Of a DNA stretch of 64,000 nt, positions 11,901-25,560 are shown piece by piece. Every line of letters starts with the position of its first letter. Position 1 is the stretch's first letter. Origin of the DNA: Isoperla grammatica (Eukaryota > Arthropoda > Insecta > Plecoptera > Perlodidae); the NCBI GenBank assembly GCA_945910005.1, contig CAMDTW010000469.1:1-64000 (forward strand). The letters run 5' to 3'. The notes beneath the pieces were generated by a model that searched no databases, was not told the DNA's origin, and saw only the letters and a list, made by a program, of their open reading frames with translations. The position numbers and the translations under genes are program-made.

Positions 11901-14900
11901 GTAACTTTTAAAGAAGTTATCGAAATGTAACGAAATGGACAAATTGTGCTTATTGGAGCCTGAAACGCTCTTAAACAACGATTTGTGCAATTTGGTTGAA
12001 GCCCTTTAGAATCCCAGCCGTATGCAAGATTCCTCTTTAACCTGGAAGTTTGTGGTAGATAGACTGAAATCAGCCAATTTCTATATTTTATGCATATTTT
12101 AACCTAAAACGACCAAAAAACTCAATTTATGCATTGTCATAATACTCTTGAAGAATGCAAACTACAATTCTTATTTTTCAACGGAGGGTGTAACTTCTAA
12201 AGAAGTTATAAAAATGTGACGAAATTGACAAATTGTGCTTTTTGGAGCCTGAAACGCTCACAAACAACGATTTGTCAACTTTGGTTGAAACCCTGAGGAA
12301 TCCCAGCCGTATGCAAGATTCCTCTTAAAATTGGAAAATTGTGGTAGATAGACTGAAATCAGCCAATTTCTATATTTAATGTATATTATAACCAAAAACG
12401 ACCCAAAACCTCAATAAATGCATTTTCATAATACTCTTGAAGAATAAAAACTATAATTCTTATTTTTCAACGGAGGGTGTAACTTCTATAGAAGTTATCG
12501 AAATGTGACGAAATGGACAAATTGTGCTTATTGGAGCCTGAAACGCTCTAAAACAACGATTTGTCAACTTTGGTTGAAACACTTAGGAATCGCAGCTGTA
12601 TGCAAGATTCCTCTTAAAACTCGAAGTTTGTGGTAGATAGACTGAAATCAGCCAATTTCAATATTTTATGCATATTTTCACCAAAAACGACCAAAAAACT
12701 CAAATTATGCATTTTCATAATACTCTTGAAGAATGCAAACTATATTTCTTATTTTTCAACGGAGGGTGTAACTTCTATTGAAGTTATCGAAATGTGACGA
12801 AATGGACAAATTGTGCTTTTTGGAGCCTGAATCGCTCTAAAACAACGATTTGTCAACTTTGGTTGAAACACTTAGGAATCCCAGCTGTATGCAAGATTCC
12901 TCTTAAAACTCGAAGTTTGGGGTAGATAGACTGAAATCAGCCAATTTCTATATTTTATGCATATTTTAACCAAAAACGACCAAAAAACTCAATTTATGCA
13001 TTTTCATAATACTCTTGAAGAATGCAACCTATAATTCTTATTTTTCAACGGAGGGTGTAACTTCTAAAGAAGTTATCGAAATGTAACGAAATGGACAAAT
13101 TGTGCTTATTGGAGCCTGAAACGCTCTAAAACAACGATTTGTGCAATTTGGTTGAAACCCTTAGGAATCCCAGCCGTATGCAAGATTCCTCTTAAAACTG
13201 AAAGTTTGTGGTAGATAGACTAAAATCAGCCAATTTCTATATTTTATGCATATTTTTACCAAAAACGACCAAAAAACTCAATTTATGCATTTTCATAATA
13301 CTCTTGAAGAATGCAATCTATAATTCTTATTTTTCAACGGCGGGTATTACTTCTAAAGAAGTTATCGAAATTTAACGTAATGGACAAATTGTTCTTATTG
13401 GAACCTGAAACGCACTAAAACAACGATTTGTGCAATTTGGTTGAAACCCTTAGGAATCCCAGCCGTATGCAAGATTCCTCTTAAAACTGGAAGTTTGTGG
13501 TAGATAGACTAAAATCAGCCAATTTCTATATTTTATGCATATTTAAACCAAAAACGACAAAAAAACTCAATTTATGCATTTTCATAATACTTTTTCAAAA
13601 TGCACACTAACATTATTATTTTTCAACGGTTGGTGTAACTTCTAAAGTAGTTATCGAAATGTGACGAAATAGACAAATTGTGCTTATTGGAGCCTGAAAC
13701 GCTCTAAAACATCGATTTGTCAACTTTGGTATAAACCCTTAGGAATCCCAGCCGTATGCAAGATTCCTCTTAAAAATGGAAGTTTGTGGTAGATAAACTG
13801 AAATCAGCCAATTTCTATGTTTTATGCATATTTTAACCAAAAACGACCAGAAAACTCAATTTATGCATTTTCATAATACTCTTGAAGAATAAAAACTATA
13901 ATTTTTATTTTTCAACGGAGGGTGTAACTTTTAAAGAAGTTATCGAAATGTAACGAAATGGACAAATTGTGCTTATTGGAGCCTGAAACGCTCTTAAACA
14001 ACGATTTGTGCAATTTGGTTGAAACCCTTAAGAATCCCAGCCGTATGCAAGATTCCTCTTTAACCTGGAAATTTGTGGAAGATAGACTGAATTCAGCCAA
14101 TTTCTATATTTTATGCATATTTTAACCAAAAACGACCAAAAAACTCAATTTATGCATTGTCATAATACTCTTGAAGAATGCAAACTACAATTCTTATTTT
14201 TCAACGGAGGGTGTAACTTCTACAGAAGTTATAAAAATGTGATGAAATTGACAAATTGTGCTTATGGGAGCCTGAAACGCTCACAAACAACGATTTGTCA
14301 ACTTTGGTTGAAACCCTGAGGAATCCCAGCCGTATGCAAGATTCCTCTTAAAACTGGAAGTTTGTGGTAGATAGACTGAAATCAGCCAATATCTATATTT
14401 TATGTATATTTTAACCAAAAACGACCCAAAACCTCAATTTATGCATTTTCATAATACTCTTGAAGAATAAAAACTATAATTCTTATTTTTCAACGGAGGG
14501 TGTAACTTCTAAAAAAGTTATCGAAATGTGACGAAATGGACAAATTGTGCTTATTGGAGCCTGAAACGCTCTAAAACAACGATTTGTCAACTTTGGTTGA
14601 AACACTTAGGAATCGCAGCTGTATGCAAGATTCCTCTTAAAACTCGAAGTTTGTGGTAGATAGACTGAAATCAGCCAATGTCTATATTTTATGCATATTT
14701 TCACCAAAAACGACCAAAAAACTCAATTTATGCATTTTCATAATACTCTTGAAGAATGCAAACTATAATTCTTATTTTTCAACGGCGGGTATAACTTCTA
14801 AAGAAGTTATCGAAATTTAACGAAATGGACAAATTGTTCTTATTGGAGCCTGAAACGCACTAAAACAACGATTTGTGCAATTTGGTTGAAACCCTTAGGA

Positions 14901-17900
14901 ATCCCAGCCGTATGCAAGATTCCTCTTAAAACTGGAAGTTTGTGGTAGATAGACTAAAATCAGCCAATTTCTATATTTTATGCACATTTAAACCAAAAAC
15001 GACAAAAAACTCAATTTATGCATTTTCATAATACTTTTTCAGAATGCACACTAACATTATTATTTTTCAACGGTTGGTGTAACTTCTAAAGTAGTTATCG
15101 AAATGTGACGAAATAGACAAATTGTGCTTATTGGAGCCTGAAACGCTCTAAAACATCGATTTGTCAACTTTGGTATAAACCCTTAGGAATCCCAGCCGTA
15201 TGCAAGATTCCTCTTAAAACTGGAAGTTTGTGGTAGATGGACTGAAATCAGCCAATTTCTATATTTTAGGTATATTTTAACCAAAAACGACCCAAAACCT
15301 CAATTAATGCATTTTCATAACACTCTTGAAGAATAAAAACTATAATTCTTATTTTTCAACGGAGGGTGTAACTTCTATAGAAGTTATCGAAATGTGACGA
15401 AATGGACAAATTGTGCTTATTGGAGCCTTAAACGCTCTAAAACAACGATTTGTCAACTTTGGTTGAAACACTGAAAAATCCCAGTTGTATGCAAGATTCC
15501 TCTTAAAACTGGAAGTTTGTGGTAGATAGACTGAAATCAGCCAATTTCTATATTTTATGCTTATTTTAACCAAAAACGACGAAAAACTCAATTTATGCAT
15601 TTTCATAATACTCTTGAAGAATGCAAACTATATTTCTTATTTTTCAACGGAGGGTGTAACTTCTAAAGAAGTTTTCGAAATGTGACGAAATGGACCAATT
15701 GTGCTAATTGGAGCCTAAAACGCTCTAAACCAACGATTTGTCAACTTTGGTTGAAACACTTAGGAATCCCAGCTGTATGCAAGATTCCTCTTAAAACTCG
15801 AAGTTTGTGGTAGATAGACTGAAATCAGCCAATTTCTATATTTTATGCATATTTTAACCAAAAACGACCATAAAACTCAATTTATGCATTTTCAAAATAC
15901 TCTTGAAGAATAAAAACTATAATTCTTATTTTTCAACGGAGGGTGTGACTTCTATAGAAGTTATCGAAATGTGTCAAAATTGACAAATTGTGCTTATTGG
16001 AGCCTGAAACGCTCTAAAACAACAATTTGTCAACTTTGGTTGAAACACTTAGGAATACCAGCTGTATGCAAGATTCCTCTTAAAACTCGAAGTTTGTGGT
16101 AGATAGTCTGAAATCAGCCAATTTCTATATTTTATGCATATTTTAACCAAAAACGACCAAAAAACTCAATTTATGCATTTTCATAATACTCTTGAAGAAT
16201 GCAAACTATATTTCTTATTTTTCAACGGAGGGTGTAACTTCTATAGAAGTTATCGAAATGTGACGAAATGGACAAATTGTGCTTTTTGGAGCCTGAATCG
16301 CTCTAAAACAACGATTTTTCAACTTTGGTTGAAACACTTAGGAATCCCAGCTGTATGCAAGATTCCTCTTAAAACTCGAAGTTTGGGGTAGATAGACTGA
16401 AATCAGCCAATTTCTATATTTTATGCATATTTTAACCAAAAACGACCAAAAAACTCAATTTATGCATTTTCATAATACTCTTGAAGAATGCAATCTATAA
16501 TTCTTTTTTTCAACGGAGGGTGTAACTTCTAAAGAAGTTATCGTAATGTAACGAAATGGACAAATTGTGCTTATTGGAGCCTGAAACGCTCTAACACAAC
16601 GATTTGTGCAATTTGGTTGAAACCCTTAGGAATCCCAGCCGTATGCAAGATTCCTCTTAAAACTGGAAGTTTGTGGTAGATGAACCAAAATCAGCCAATT
16701 TCTATATTTTATGCATATTTTAACCAAAAACGACCAAAAACCTCAAGTTATGCATTTTCATAATACTCTTGAAGAATAAAAACTTTAATTCTAATTTTTC
16801 AACGGAGGGTGTAACTTCTATAGAAGTTATCGAAATGTGACGAAATTGACAAATTGTGCTTATTGGAGCCTTAAACGCTCTAAAACAACGATTTGTCAAC
16901 TTTGGTTGAAACACTTAAGAATCCCAGCCGTATGCAAGATTCCTCTTAAAACTGGAAGTTTGTGGTAGATAGACTGAAATCAGCCAATTTCTATATTTTA
17001 TGCTTATTTTAACCAAAAACGACGAAAAAACTCAATTTATGCATTTCATAATACTCTTGAAGAATGCAAACTATATTTCTTATTTTTTAACGGAGGGTGT
17101 AACTTCTAAAGAAGTTGTCAAAATGTGACGAAATGGACCAATTGTGCTGATTGGAGCCTAAAACGCTCTAAAACAACGATTTGTCAACTTTGGTTGAAAC
17201 ACTTAGGAATCCCAGCTGTATGCAAGATTCCTCTTAAAACTCGAAGTTTGTGGTAGATAGACTGAAATCAGACAATTTCTATATTTTATGCATATTTTAA
17301 CCAAAAACGACCAAAAAACTCAATTTATGCATTTTCATAATACTCTTGAAGAATAAAAACTATAATTCTTATTTTTCAACGGAGGGTGTGACTTCTATAG
17401 AAGTTATCGAAATGTGACAAAATTGACAAATTGTGCTTATTGGAGCCTGAAACGCTCTAAAACAACGATTTGTCAACTTTGGTGTAAACACTTAGGAATA
17501 CCAGCTGTATGCAAGATTCCTCTTAAAACTCGAAGTTTGTGGTAGATAGTCTGAAATCAGCCAATTTCTATATTTTATGCATATTTTAACCAAAAACGAC
17601 CATAAAACTCAATTTATGCATTTTCATAATACTCTTGAAGAATGCAACCTATAATTCTTATTTTTCAACGGAGGGTGTAACTTCTATAGAAGTTATCGAA
17701 ATGTGACGAAATGGACAAATTGTGCTTATTGGAGCCTGAAACGCTCTAAAACAACGATTTGTGCAATTTGGTTGAAACCCTTTGGAATCCCAGCCGTATG
17801 CAAGATTCCTCTTAAAACTGGAAGTTTGTAATAGATAGACTTAAATCAGCCAATTTCTATATTTTATGCATATTTTAACCAAAAACGACCAAAAAACTCA

Positions 17901-18598
17901 ATTTGTGCATTTTCATAATACTCTTTCAGAATGCACACTAACATTATTATTTTTCAACGGTTGGTGTAACTTCTAAAGTAGTTATCGAAATGTGACGAAA
18001 TGGACAAATTGTGCTTATTGGAGCCTGAAACGCTCTAAAACAACGATTTGTCAATTTTGGTTGAAACCCTTAGGAATCCCAGCTGTATGCAAGATTCCTC
18101 TCAAAACTGGAAGTTTGTGGTAGATAGACTGAAATCAGCCAATTTCTATGTTTTATCTATATTTTAACCAAAAACGACCAAAAAACTCAATTTATGCATT
18201 TTCATAATACTCTTGAAGATTGCAACCTATAATTCTTATTTTTCAGCGGAGGGTGTAACTTCTATAGAAGTTATCGAAATGTGACGAAATTTACAAAGTG
18301 CGCTTATTGGAGCCTGAAACGCTCTAAAACAACGATTTGTGCAATTTGGTTGAAACCATTAGGAATCCCAGCCGTATGCAAGATTCCTCTTAAAACTGGA
18401 AGTTTGTAATAGATAGACTAAAATCAGCCGATTTCTATATGAGACAGTACGGATAAATGAAAACATGATAAAAATGAAAATAAAAGAAAACAAACCCTCA
18501 GCTAGCTCAAACTTTGGGTTGTTGGTAGAGCACAAAAAATATATGAAAAGTTGTTGTTGCTTAAATAAAGTATGAGATTATGGTTGTAGGATAATAGG
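9000..18598 (+). repeat. Segmental duplication alpha, copy 1
   Basis: Monomer order and private variants match about 25590-35478. Landmarks align at an offset of 16591 bp up to about 13.2 kb (for example TGAACCAAAA at 9211 and 25802) and at 16880 bp after it. The copy ends inside LTR fragment A. The left boundary is approximate, because the flanking satellite is itself similar. Confidence 0.9.
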
Positions 18599-18600
18599 AA
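18440..18600 (-). mobile_element. Truncated LTR fragment A (161 bp)
   Basis: The sequence beginning TGAGACAGTACGG is not satellite and matches bases 33-193 of the 600-bp LTR seen in B, C and D. It lacks the outer 32 bases of the LTR and everything after GGATAATAGGAA. Its left junction, CTATA followed by TGAGAC, is identical to that of the left LTR of element C at 35320, exactly 16880 bp away, and the flanking satellite is duplicated too. It is therefore a segmental-duplication remnant and not an independent insertion. At its right end GAAT is shared by the LTR and the joined satellite. Strand follows the orientation inferred for element C. Confidence 0.85.
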
Positions 18601-21130
18601 TGCAACCTATAATTCTTATTTTTCAACGGAGGGTGTAACTTCTCTAGAGGTTATCGAAATGTGACGAAATGGACAAATTGTGCTTATTGGAGCCTGAAAC
18701 GCTCTAAAACTACGATTTGTGCAATTTGGTTGAAACCCTTTGGAATCCCAGCCGTATGCAAGATTCCTCCTAAAACTGGAAGTTTGTAATAGATGGACTA
18801 AAATCAGCCAATTTCTATATTTTATGCATATTTTAACCAAAAACGACCAAAAAACTAAATTTATGCATTTTCATAATACTCTTTCAGAATGCACACTAAC
18901 ATTATTATTTTTCAACGGTTGGTGTAACTTCTAAAGTAGTTATCGAAATGTGACGAAATGGACAAATTGTGCTTATTGGAGCCTGAAACGCTCCTAAACA
19001 ACGATTTGTCAACTTTGGTTGAAACCCTTAGGAATCCCAGCCGTATGCAAGATTCCTCTTAAAACTGGAAGTTTGTGGTTATAGACTGAAATCAGCCAAG
19101 TTCTATATTTTACGCATATTTTAACCAAAAACGACCAAAAAACTCAATTTATGCATTTTCATAATACTCTTGAAGAATGCAAACTATAATTTTTATTTTT
19201 CAACGGAGGGTGTAACTTCTATAGAAGTTATCGAAATGTGGCGAAATGGACAAATTGTGCTTATTGGAGCCTGAAACGCTCTAAAACAACGATTTGTCAA
19301 CTTTGGTTAAAACACTTAGGAATCCCAGCCGTATGCAAGATTCCTCTTTAAACTGGAAGTTTGTGGTAGATAGACTGAAATCAGCCAATTTCTATATTTT
19401 ATCCATATTTTAACCAAAAACGACCAAAAACCTCAATTTATGCATTTTCATAATACTCTTCAAGAATAATAACTATAATTCTTATTTTTCAACGGAGGGT
19501 GTTACTTCTATAGAAGTTATCGAAATGTGGCGAAATGGACAAATTGTGCTTATTGGAGCCTGAAACGCTCTAAAACAACGATTTGTCAACTTTGGTTAAA
19601 ACACTTAGGAATCCCAGCCGTATGCAAGATTCCTCTTTAAACTGGAAGTTTGTGGTAGATAGACTGAAATCAGCCAATTTCTATATTTTATCCATATTTT
19701 AACCAAAAACGACAAAAAACCTCAATTTATTCATTTTCATAATACTCTTGAAGAATAAAAACTATAATTCTTATTTTGCAACGGAGGGTGTAACTTCTAT
19801 AGAAATTATCGAAATGTGACGAAATGGAAAAAATTGTGCTTATTGGAGCCTGAATCGCTCTAAAACAACGATTTGTCGACTTTGGTTTAAAAACTTAGGA
19901 ATCCCAGCTGTATGGAAGATTCCTCTTAAAACTCGAAGTTTGTGGTAGATAGACTGAAATCAGCCAATTTCTATATTTTATGCATATTTTAACCAAAAAC
20001 GACCAAAAAACTCAATTTATGCATTTTCATAATACTCTTGAGGAATGCAACCTATAATTCTTATTTTTCAACGGAGGTTGTAACTTCTAAAGAAGTTATC
20101 GAAATGTAACGAAATGGACAAATTGTGCTTATTGGAGCCTGAAACGCTCTAAAACAACGATTTGTGCAATTTGGTTGAAACCCTTAGGAATCCCAGCCGT
20201 ATGCAAGATTCATCTTTAAACTGGAAGTCTGTGGTAGATAGACTGAAATCAGCGAATTCCAATATTTTATGCATATTTTAACCAAAAACGACCAAAAAAC
20301 TCAATTTATGCATTTTCATAATACTCTTGAAGAATAAAAACTATAATTCTTATTTTTCAACGGAGGGTGTAACTTCTATAGAAGTTATCGAAATGTGACG
20401 AAATCGACAAATTGTGCTTATTAGAGCCTGAAACGCTCTAAAACAACGATTTGTCAACTTTGGTTGAAACACTTAGGAATCCCAGCTGTATGCAAGATTC
20501 CTCATAAAACTCAAAGTTTGTGGTAGATAGACTTGAATCAGCCAATTTCTATATTTGATGCATATTTTAACCAAAAACGACCAAAAAACTCAATGTATGC
20601 ATTTTCATAATACTCTTGAAGAATAAAAACTATAATTCTTATTTTTCAACGGAGGGTGTAACTTCTATAGAAGTTATCGAAATGTGACGAAATGGACAAA
20701 TTGTGCTTATTGGAGCCTTAATCGCTCCAAAACAACGATTTGTCAACTTTGGTTGAAACACTTAGGAATCCCAGCTGTATGCAAGATTCCTATTAAAACT
20801 CGAAGTTTGTGGTAGATAGACTGAAATCAGCAAATTTCAATATTTTATGCATATTTTAACAAAAACGACCAAAAAACTCAATTTATGCATTTTCATAATA
20901 CCCTTGAAGAATAAAAACTATAATTCTTATTTTTCAACGGAAGGTGTAACTTCTATAGAAGTTATCGAAATGTGACGAAATGGACAAATTGTGCTTATTA
21001 GAGCCTGAAACGCTCTAAAACAACGATTTGTCAACTTTGGTTGAAACACTTAGGAATCCCAGCTGTATGCAAGATTCCTCTTAAAACTCAAAGTTTGTGG
21101 TAGATAGACTGAAATCAGCCAATTTCTATA
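18598..21130 (+). repeat. Duplicated block beta, copy 1
   Basis: Matches 40807-43340 at an offset of 22209 bp, including the rare CTCTAGAGGTTATCG and TGTGGTTATAGACTG variants. It starts exactly at the breakpoint in LTR fragment A and ends where 43340 changes to the TTGATGCATATAACC variant. Confidence 0.85.
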
Positions 21131-24100
21131 TTTTATGCATATTTTAACCAAAAACGACCAAAAAACTCAATTTATGCATTTTCATAACACTCTTTCAGAA
21201 TGCACACTAACATTTTTATTTTTCAACGGTTGGTGTCACTTCTAAAGTAGTTATCGAAATGTGACGAAATGGACAAATTGTGCTTATTGGATCCTGAAAC
21301 GCTCTAAAACAACGATTTGTCAATTTTGGTTGAAACACTTAGGAATCCCAGCCGTATGCAAGATTCCACTTAAAACTCGAAGTTTGTGGTAGATAGACTG
21401 AAATCAGCCAATTTCTATATTTTATCCATATTTTAACCAAAAACGACCAAAAACCTCAATTTATGCATTTTCATAATAGGTACTCTTTCAGAATGCACAC
21501 GAACATTTTTATTTTTCAACGTTTGGTGTAACTTCAAATGTAGTTATCGAAATGTGACGAAATGGACAAATTGTGCTTATTGGAGCATGAATCGCTCTAA
21601 AACAACGATTTGTCAACTTTGGTTGAAACACTTAGGAATCCCAGCCGTATGCAAGATTCCTCTTAAAACTGGAAGTTTGTGGTAGATAGACTGAAATCAG
21701 CCAATTTCTATATTTTATCCATATTTTAACCAAAAACGACCAAAAACCTCATTTTATGCATTTTCATAATACTCTTGAAGAATAAAAACTATAATTCTTA
21801 TTTTTCAACGGAGGGTGTAACTTCTATAGAAGTTATCGAAATGTGACGAAATGGACAAATTGTGCTTATTAGAGCCTGAAACGCTCTAAAACAACGATTT
21901 GTCAACTTTGGTTGAAACACTTAGGAATCCCAGCTGTATGCAAGATTCCTCTTAAAACTCAAAGTTTGTGGTAGATAGACTGAAATCAGCCAATTTCTAT
22001 ATTTGATGCATATAACCAAAAATGACCAAAAAACTCAATGTATGCATTTTCATAATACTCTTGAAGAATAAAAACTATAATTCTTATTTTTCAACGGAGC
22101 GTGTAACTTCTATAGAAGTTATCGAAATGTGACGAAATGGACAAATTGTGCTTATTGGAGCCTGAATCGCTCTAAAACAACGATTTGTCAACTTTGGTTG
22201 AAACACTTAGGAATCCCAGCTGTATGCAAGATTCCTCTTAAAACTCGAAGTTTGTGGTAGATAGACTGAAATCAGCCAATTTCTATATTTTATGCATATT
22301 TTAACCAAAAACGACCAAAAAACTCAATTTATGCATTTTCATAACACTCTTTCAGAATGCACACTAACATTTTTATTTTTCAACGGTTGGTGTCACTTCT
22401 AAAGTAGTTATCGAAATGTGACGAAATGGACAAATTGTGCTTATTGGATCCTGAAACGCTCTAAAACAACGATTTGTCAATTTTGGTTCTTAGGAATCCC
22501 AGCCGTATGCAAGATTCCACTTAAAACTCGAAGTTTGTGGTAGATAGACTGAAATCAGCCAATTTCTATATTTTATCCATATTTTAACCAAAAACGACCA
22601 AAAACCTCAATTTATGCATTTTCATAATAGGTACTCTTTCAGAATGCACACGAACATTTTTATTTTTCAACGTTTGGTGTAACTTCAAAAGTTGTTATCG
22701 AAATGTGACAAAATGGACAAATTGTGCTTATTGGAGCATGAATCGCTCTAAAACAACGATTTGTCAACTTTGGTTGAAACACTTAGGAATCCCAGCCGTA
22801 TGCAAGATTCCTCTTAAAACTGGAAGTTTGTGGAAGATAGACTGAAATCAGCCAATTTCTATATTTTATGCATATTTTAACCAAAAACGACCAAAAAACT
22901 CAATTTATGCATTGTCATAATACTCTTGAAGAATGCAAACTACAATTCTTATTTTTCAACGGAGGGTGTAACTTCTAAAGAAGTTATAAAAATGTGACGA
23001 AATTGACAAATTGTGCTAATTGGAGCCTGAAACGCTCACAAACAACGATTTGTCAACTTTGGTTGAAATCCTGAGGAATCCCAGCCGTATGCAAGATTCC
23101 TCTTAAAACTGGAAGTTTGTGGTAGATAGACTGAAATCAGCCAATATCTATATTTTATGTATATTTTAACCAAAAACGACCCAAAACCTCAATTTATGCA
23201 TTTTCATAATACTCTTGAAGAATAAAAACTATAATTCTTATTTTTCAACGGAGGGTGTAACTTCTATAGAAGTTATCGAAATGTGACGAAATGGACAAAT
23301 TGTGCTTATTGGAGCCTGAAACGCTCTAAAACAACGATTTGTCAACTTTGGTTGAAACACTTAGGAATCGCAGCTGTACGCAAGATTCCTCTTAAAACTC
23401 GAAGTTTGTGGTAGATAGACTGAAATCAGCCAATTTCTATATTTTATGCATATTTTCACCAAAAACGACCAAAAAACTCAATTTATGCATTTTCATAATA
23501 CTCTTGAAGAATGCAAACTATATTTCTTATTTTTCAACAGAGGGTGTAACTTCTATAGAAGTTATCGAAATGTGACGAAATGGACAAATTGTGCTTTTTG
23601 GAGCCTGAATCGCTCTAAAACAACGATTTGTCAACTTTGGTTGAAAAACTTAGGAATCCCAGCTGTATGCAAGATTCCTCTTAAAACTCGAAGTTTGGGG
23701 TAGATAGACTGAAATCAGCCAATTTCTATATTTTATGCATATTTTAACCAAAAACGACCAAAAAACTCAATTTATGCATTTTCATAATACTCTTGAAGAA
23801 TGCAATCTATAATTCTTTTTTTCAACGGAGGGTGTAACTTCTAAAGAAGTTATCGAAATGTAACGAAATGGACAAATTGTGCTTATTGGAGCCTGAAACG
23901 CTCTCACACAACGATTTGTGCAATTTGGTTGAAACCCTTAGGAATCCCAGCCGTATGCAAGATTCCTCTTAAAACTGGAAGTTTGTGGTAGATGAACCAA
24001 AATCAGCCAATTTCTATATTTTATGCATATTTTAACCAAAAACGACCAAAAACCTCAAGTTATGCATTTTCATAATACTCTTGAAGAATAAAAACTTTAA

Positions 24101-24595
24101 TTCTAATTTTTCAACGGAGGGTGTAACTTCTATAGAAGTTATCGAAATGTGACGAAATGGACAAATTGTGCTTATTGAAGCCTTAAACGCTCGAAAACAA
24201 CGATTTGTCAACTTTGGTTGAAACACTTAAGAATCCCAGCCGTATGCAAGATTCCTCTTTAAACTGGAAGTTTGTGGTAGATAGACTGAAATCAGCCAAT
24301 TTCTATATGTTATGCTTATTTTAACCAAAAACGACGAAAAAACTCAATTTATGCATTTTCATAATACTCTTGAAGAATGCAAACTATATTTCTTATTTTT
24401 TAACGGAGGGTGTAACTTCTAAAGAAGTTGTCAAAATGTGACGAAATGGACCAATTGTGCTAATTGGAGCCTAAAACGCTCTAAAACAACGATTTGTCAA
24501 CTTTGGTTGAAACACTTAGGAATCCCAGCTGTATGCAAGATTCCTCTTAAAACTCGAAGTTTGTGGTAGATAGACTGAAATCAGACAATTTCTAT
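18601..24595 (+). repeat. 289-bp satellite array, segment 2 (about 21 monomers)
   Basis: The same satellite resumes at TGCAACCTATAATTC directly after LTR fragment A. The first 2.5 kb is a diverged copy of 40810-43340 at an offset of 22209. From about 21.18 kb the array changes to a four-monomer higher-order unit marked by TTCATAACACTC and TTCATAATAGGTACTC, seen once in full (21182-22341) and once in part. From about 22.63 kb it matches 46285 onward, and it leads into solo LTR B. No non-satellite sequence or gene is seen. Confidence 0.96.
21182..22341 (+). repeat. 4-monomer higher-order repeat (about 1160 bp)
   Basis: The unit order is: a TTCATAACACTC monomer with GGTTGGTGTCAC; a TTCATAATAGGTACTC monomer with GTTTGGTGTAAC; a GGAGGG monomer with TTAGAGCC; then a GGAGCG/GGAGGG monomer with GAATCGCTC. 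The TTGATGCATATAACC variant lies between the last two. The same order recurs from 53545 to about 54705 and from 58750 to 59905, with partial copies after each. Confidence 0.85.
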
Positions 24596-25560
24596 ACGAT
24601 TCACGCCACACGTTGCAAGGAGCCATTTGAGACAGTACGGATAAATGAAAACATGATAAAAATGAAAATAAAAGAAAACAAACCCTCAGCTAGCTCAAAC
24701 TTTGGGTTGTTGGTACAGCACAAAAAATATATGAAAAGTTGTTGTTGCTTAAATAAAGTATGAGATTATGGTTGTAGGATAATAGGAATAAAAAAATAGA
24801 ATAGTATAAAATATAAATCTTAATGTTTAATTCATTGACACAAAAAGTTACACATACAAGGAAACACAAAAAAATGAAATATATAACCAAAAATGAATGA
24901 ATGAAAACAAAAGTCTGAAATAAATTTCGTTATTACTATTCTACCTCCCTATGGCCATAGTATAGGTAAAAAAAGTATAACGATACCTGTACTGTTGTTG
25001 GCTGGAGATGGCTTGGTTGACGGCGATTGTGATGGTGATGATGATGATCGATGACGATTAGGTAGATGCAGCCGGAGAGCGTGGTTGGTTAATTGTCTTT
25101 GGTGTTGTCGTCTATTGTCTATAATTGCCGATAGTTCTATAATTGCGTGATTGTTGTATTATTGGGTATTATTTGTTGTAATTCTTCATTTATGTATTAT
25201 ATTTAATATATTTAATGCATATTTTAACCAAAAACGACCAAAAAACTCAAATTATGCATTTTCATAATACTCTTTCAGAATGCACACTAACATTATTATT
25301 TTTCAACGGTTGGTGTAACTTCTAAAGTAGTTATCAAAATGTGACGAAATGGACAAATTGTGCCTATTGGAGCCTGAAACGCTCTAAAACAACGATTTGT
25401 CAACTTTGGTTGAAACCCTTAGGAATCCCAGCCGTATGCAAGATTCCTCTTCAAACTCGCAGTTTGTGGTAGATAGACTGAAATCAGCCAATTTCTATAT
25501 TTTATGCATATTTTAACCAAAAACGACCAAAAAACTCAATTTATGCATTTTCATAATACT
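22631..25560 (+). repeat. Duplicated block zeta with solo LTR B, copy 1
   Basis: Matches 46285-48925, including both LTR junctions. The offset is 23654 at the left end and 23365 at the LTR. This copy holds one more monomer, the one at about 23446-23735 containing CAACAGAGGG. A single-monomer unequal exchange explains the difference. Confidence 0.88.
24596..25195 (-). mobile_element. Solo LTR B (600 bp)
   Basis: A 600-bp non-satellite sequence running from ACGATTCACGCC to CATTTATGT. By eye it is identical to the right LTR of element C, including the alleles that separate the two LTRs of C (C at 24716, C at 24887, T at 24926, A at 25139). It sits inside the monomer between ATTTCTAT and TGCATATTTT, as do the other copies. 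It contains a GATGAT-rich microsatellite-like run near 25028-25050 and, on the + strand, a TATA-like stretch (GTATAAAATATAAA) near 24804. There is no TG...CA terminus (ends are AC...GT) and no clear target-site duplication. Short ORFs inside it (66 aa on either strand) are AT-rich and look incidental. Strand is inferred from the ORF in element C. Confidence 0.8.

Larger units (their letters stand above)
1..18439 (+). repeat. 289-bp satellite array, segment 1 (about 64 monomers)
   Basis: Tandem head-to-tail monomers with a spacing of about 289 bp; the conserved TTTTTCAACGG block recurs near 14, 303, 592 and onward. Several monomer variants intermix: GGAGGGTGTAAC (the commonest), GGTTGGTGTAAC with an upstream TTCAGAATGCACACTAAC, GGCGGGTATTAC, and a type with TTATAAAAATG and GCTCACAAAC. 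A second axis of variation is GTCAACTTTGG against GTGCAATTTGG. The rare marker TACGCATATTTGAACC recurs around 217, 2238, 5441 and 9201, so the first 9 kb repeats larger modules of 7, 11 and 13 monomers. The monomer length is not a multiple of three, and ORFs up to 86 aa exist only where a variant happens to lack stops. No gene, tRNA or promoter is visible. No gap or other sequence lies within the segment. Confidence 0.97.

Noticed and set aside
1..18439. CRISPR-like regular repeats
   Set aside because: Contiguous 289-bp units with no short repeats separating unique spacers; this is satellite DNA.
24690..24890. 66-aa hydrophobic - strand frame in the LTR (also 35382, 39055, 48055), membrane-like
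   Set aside because: The hydrophobicity comes from AT-rich codons, and the copies are nearly identical LTR DNA. There is no independent sign of coding.
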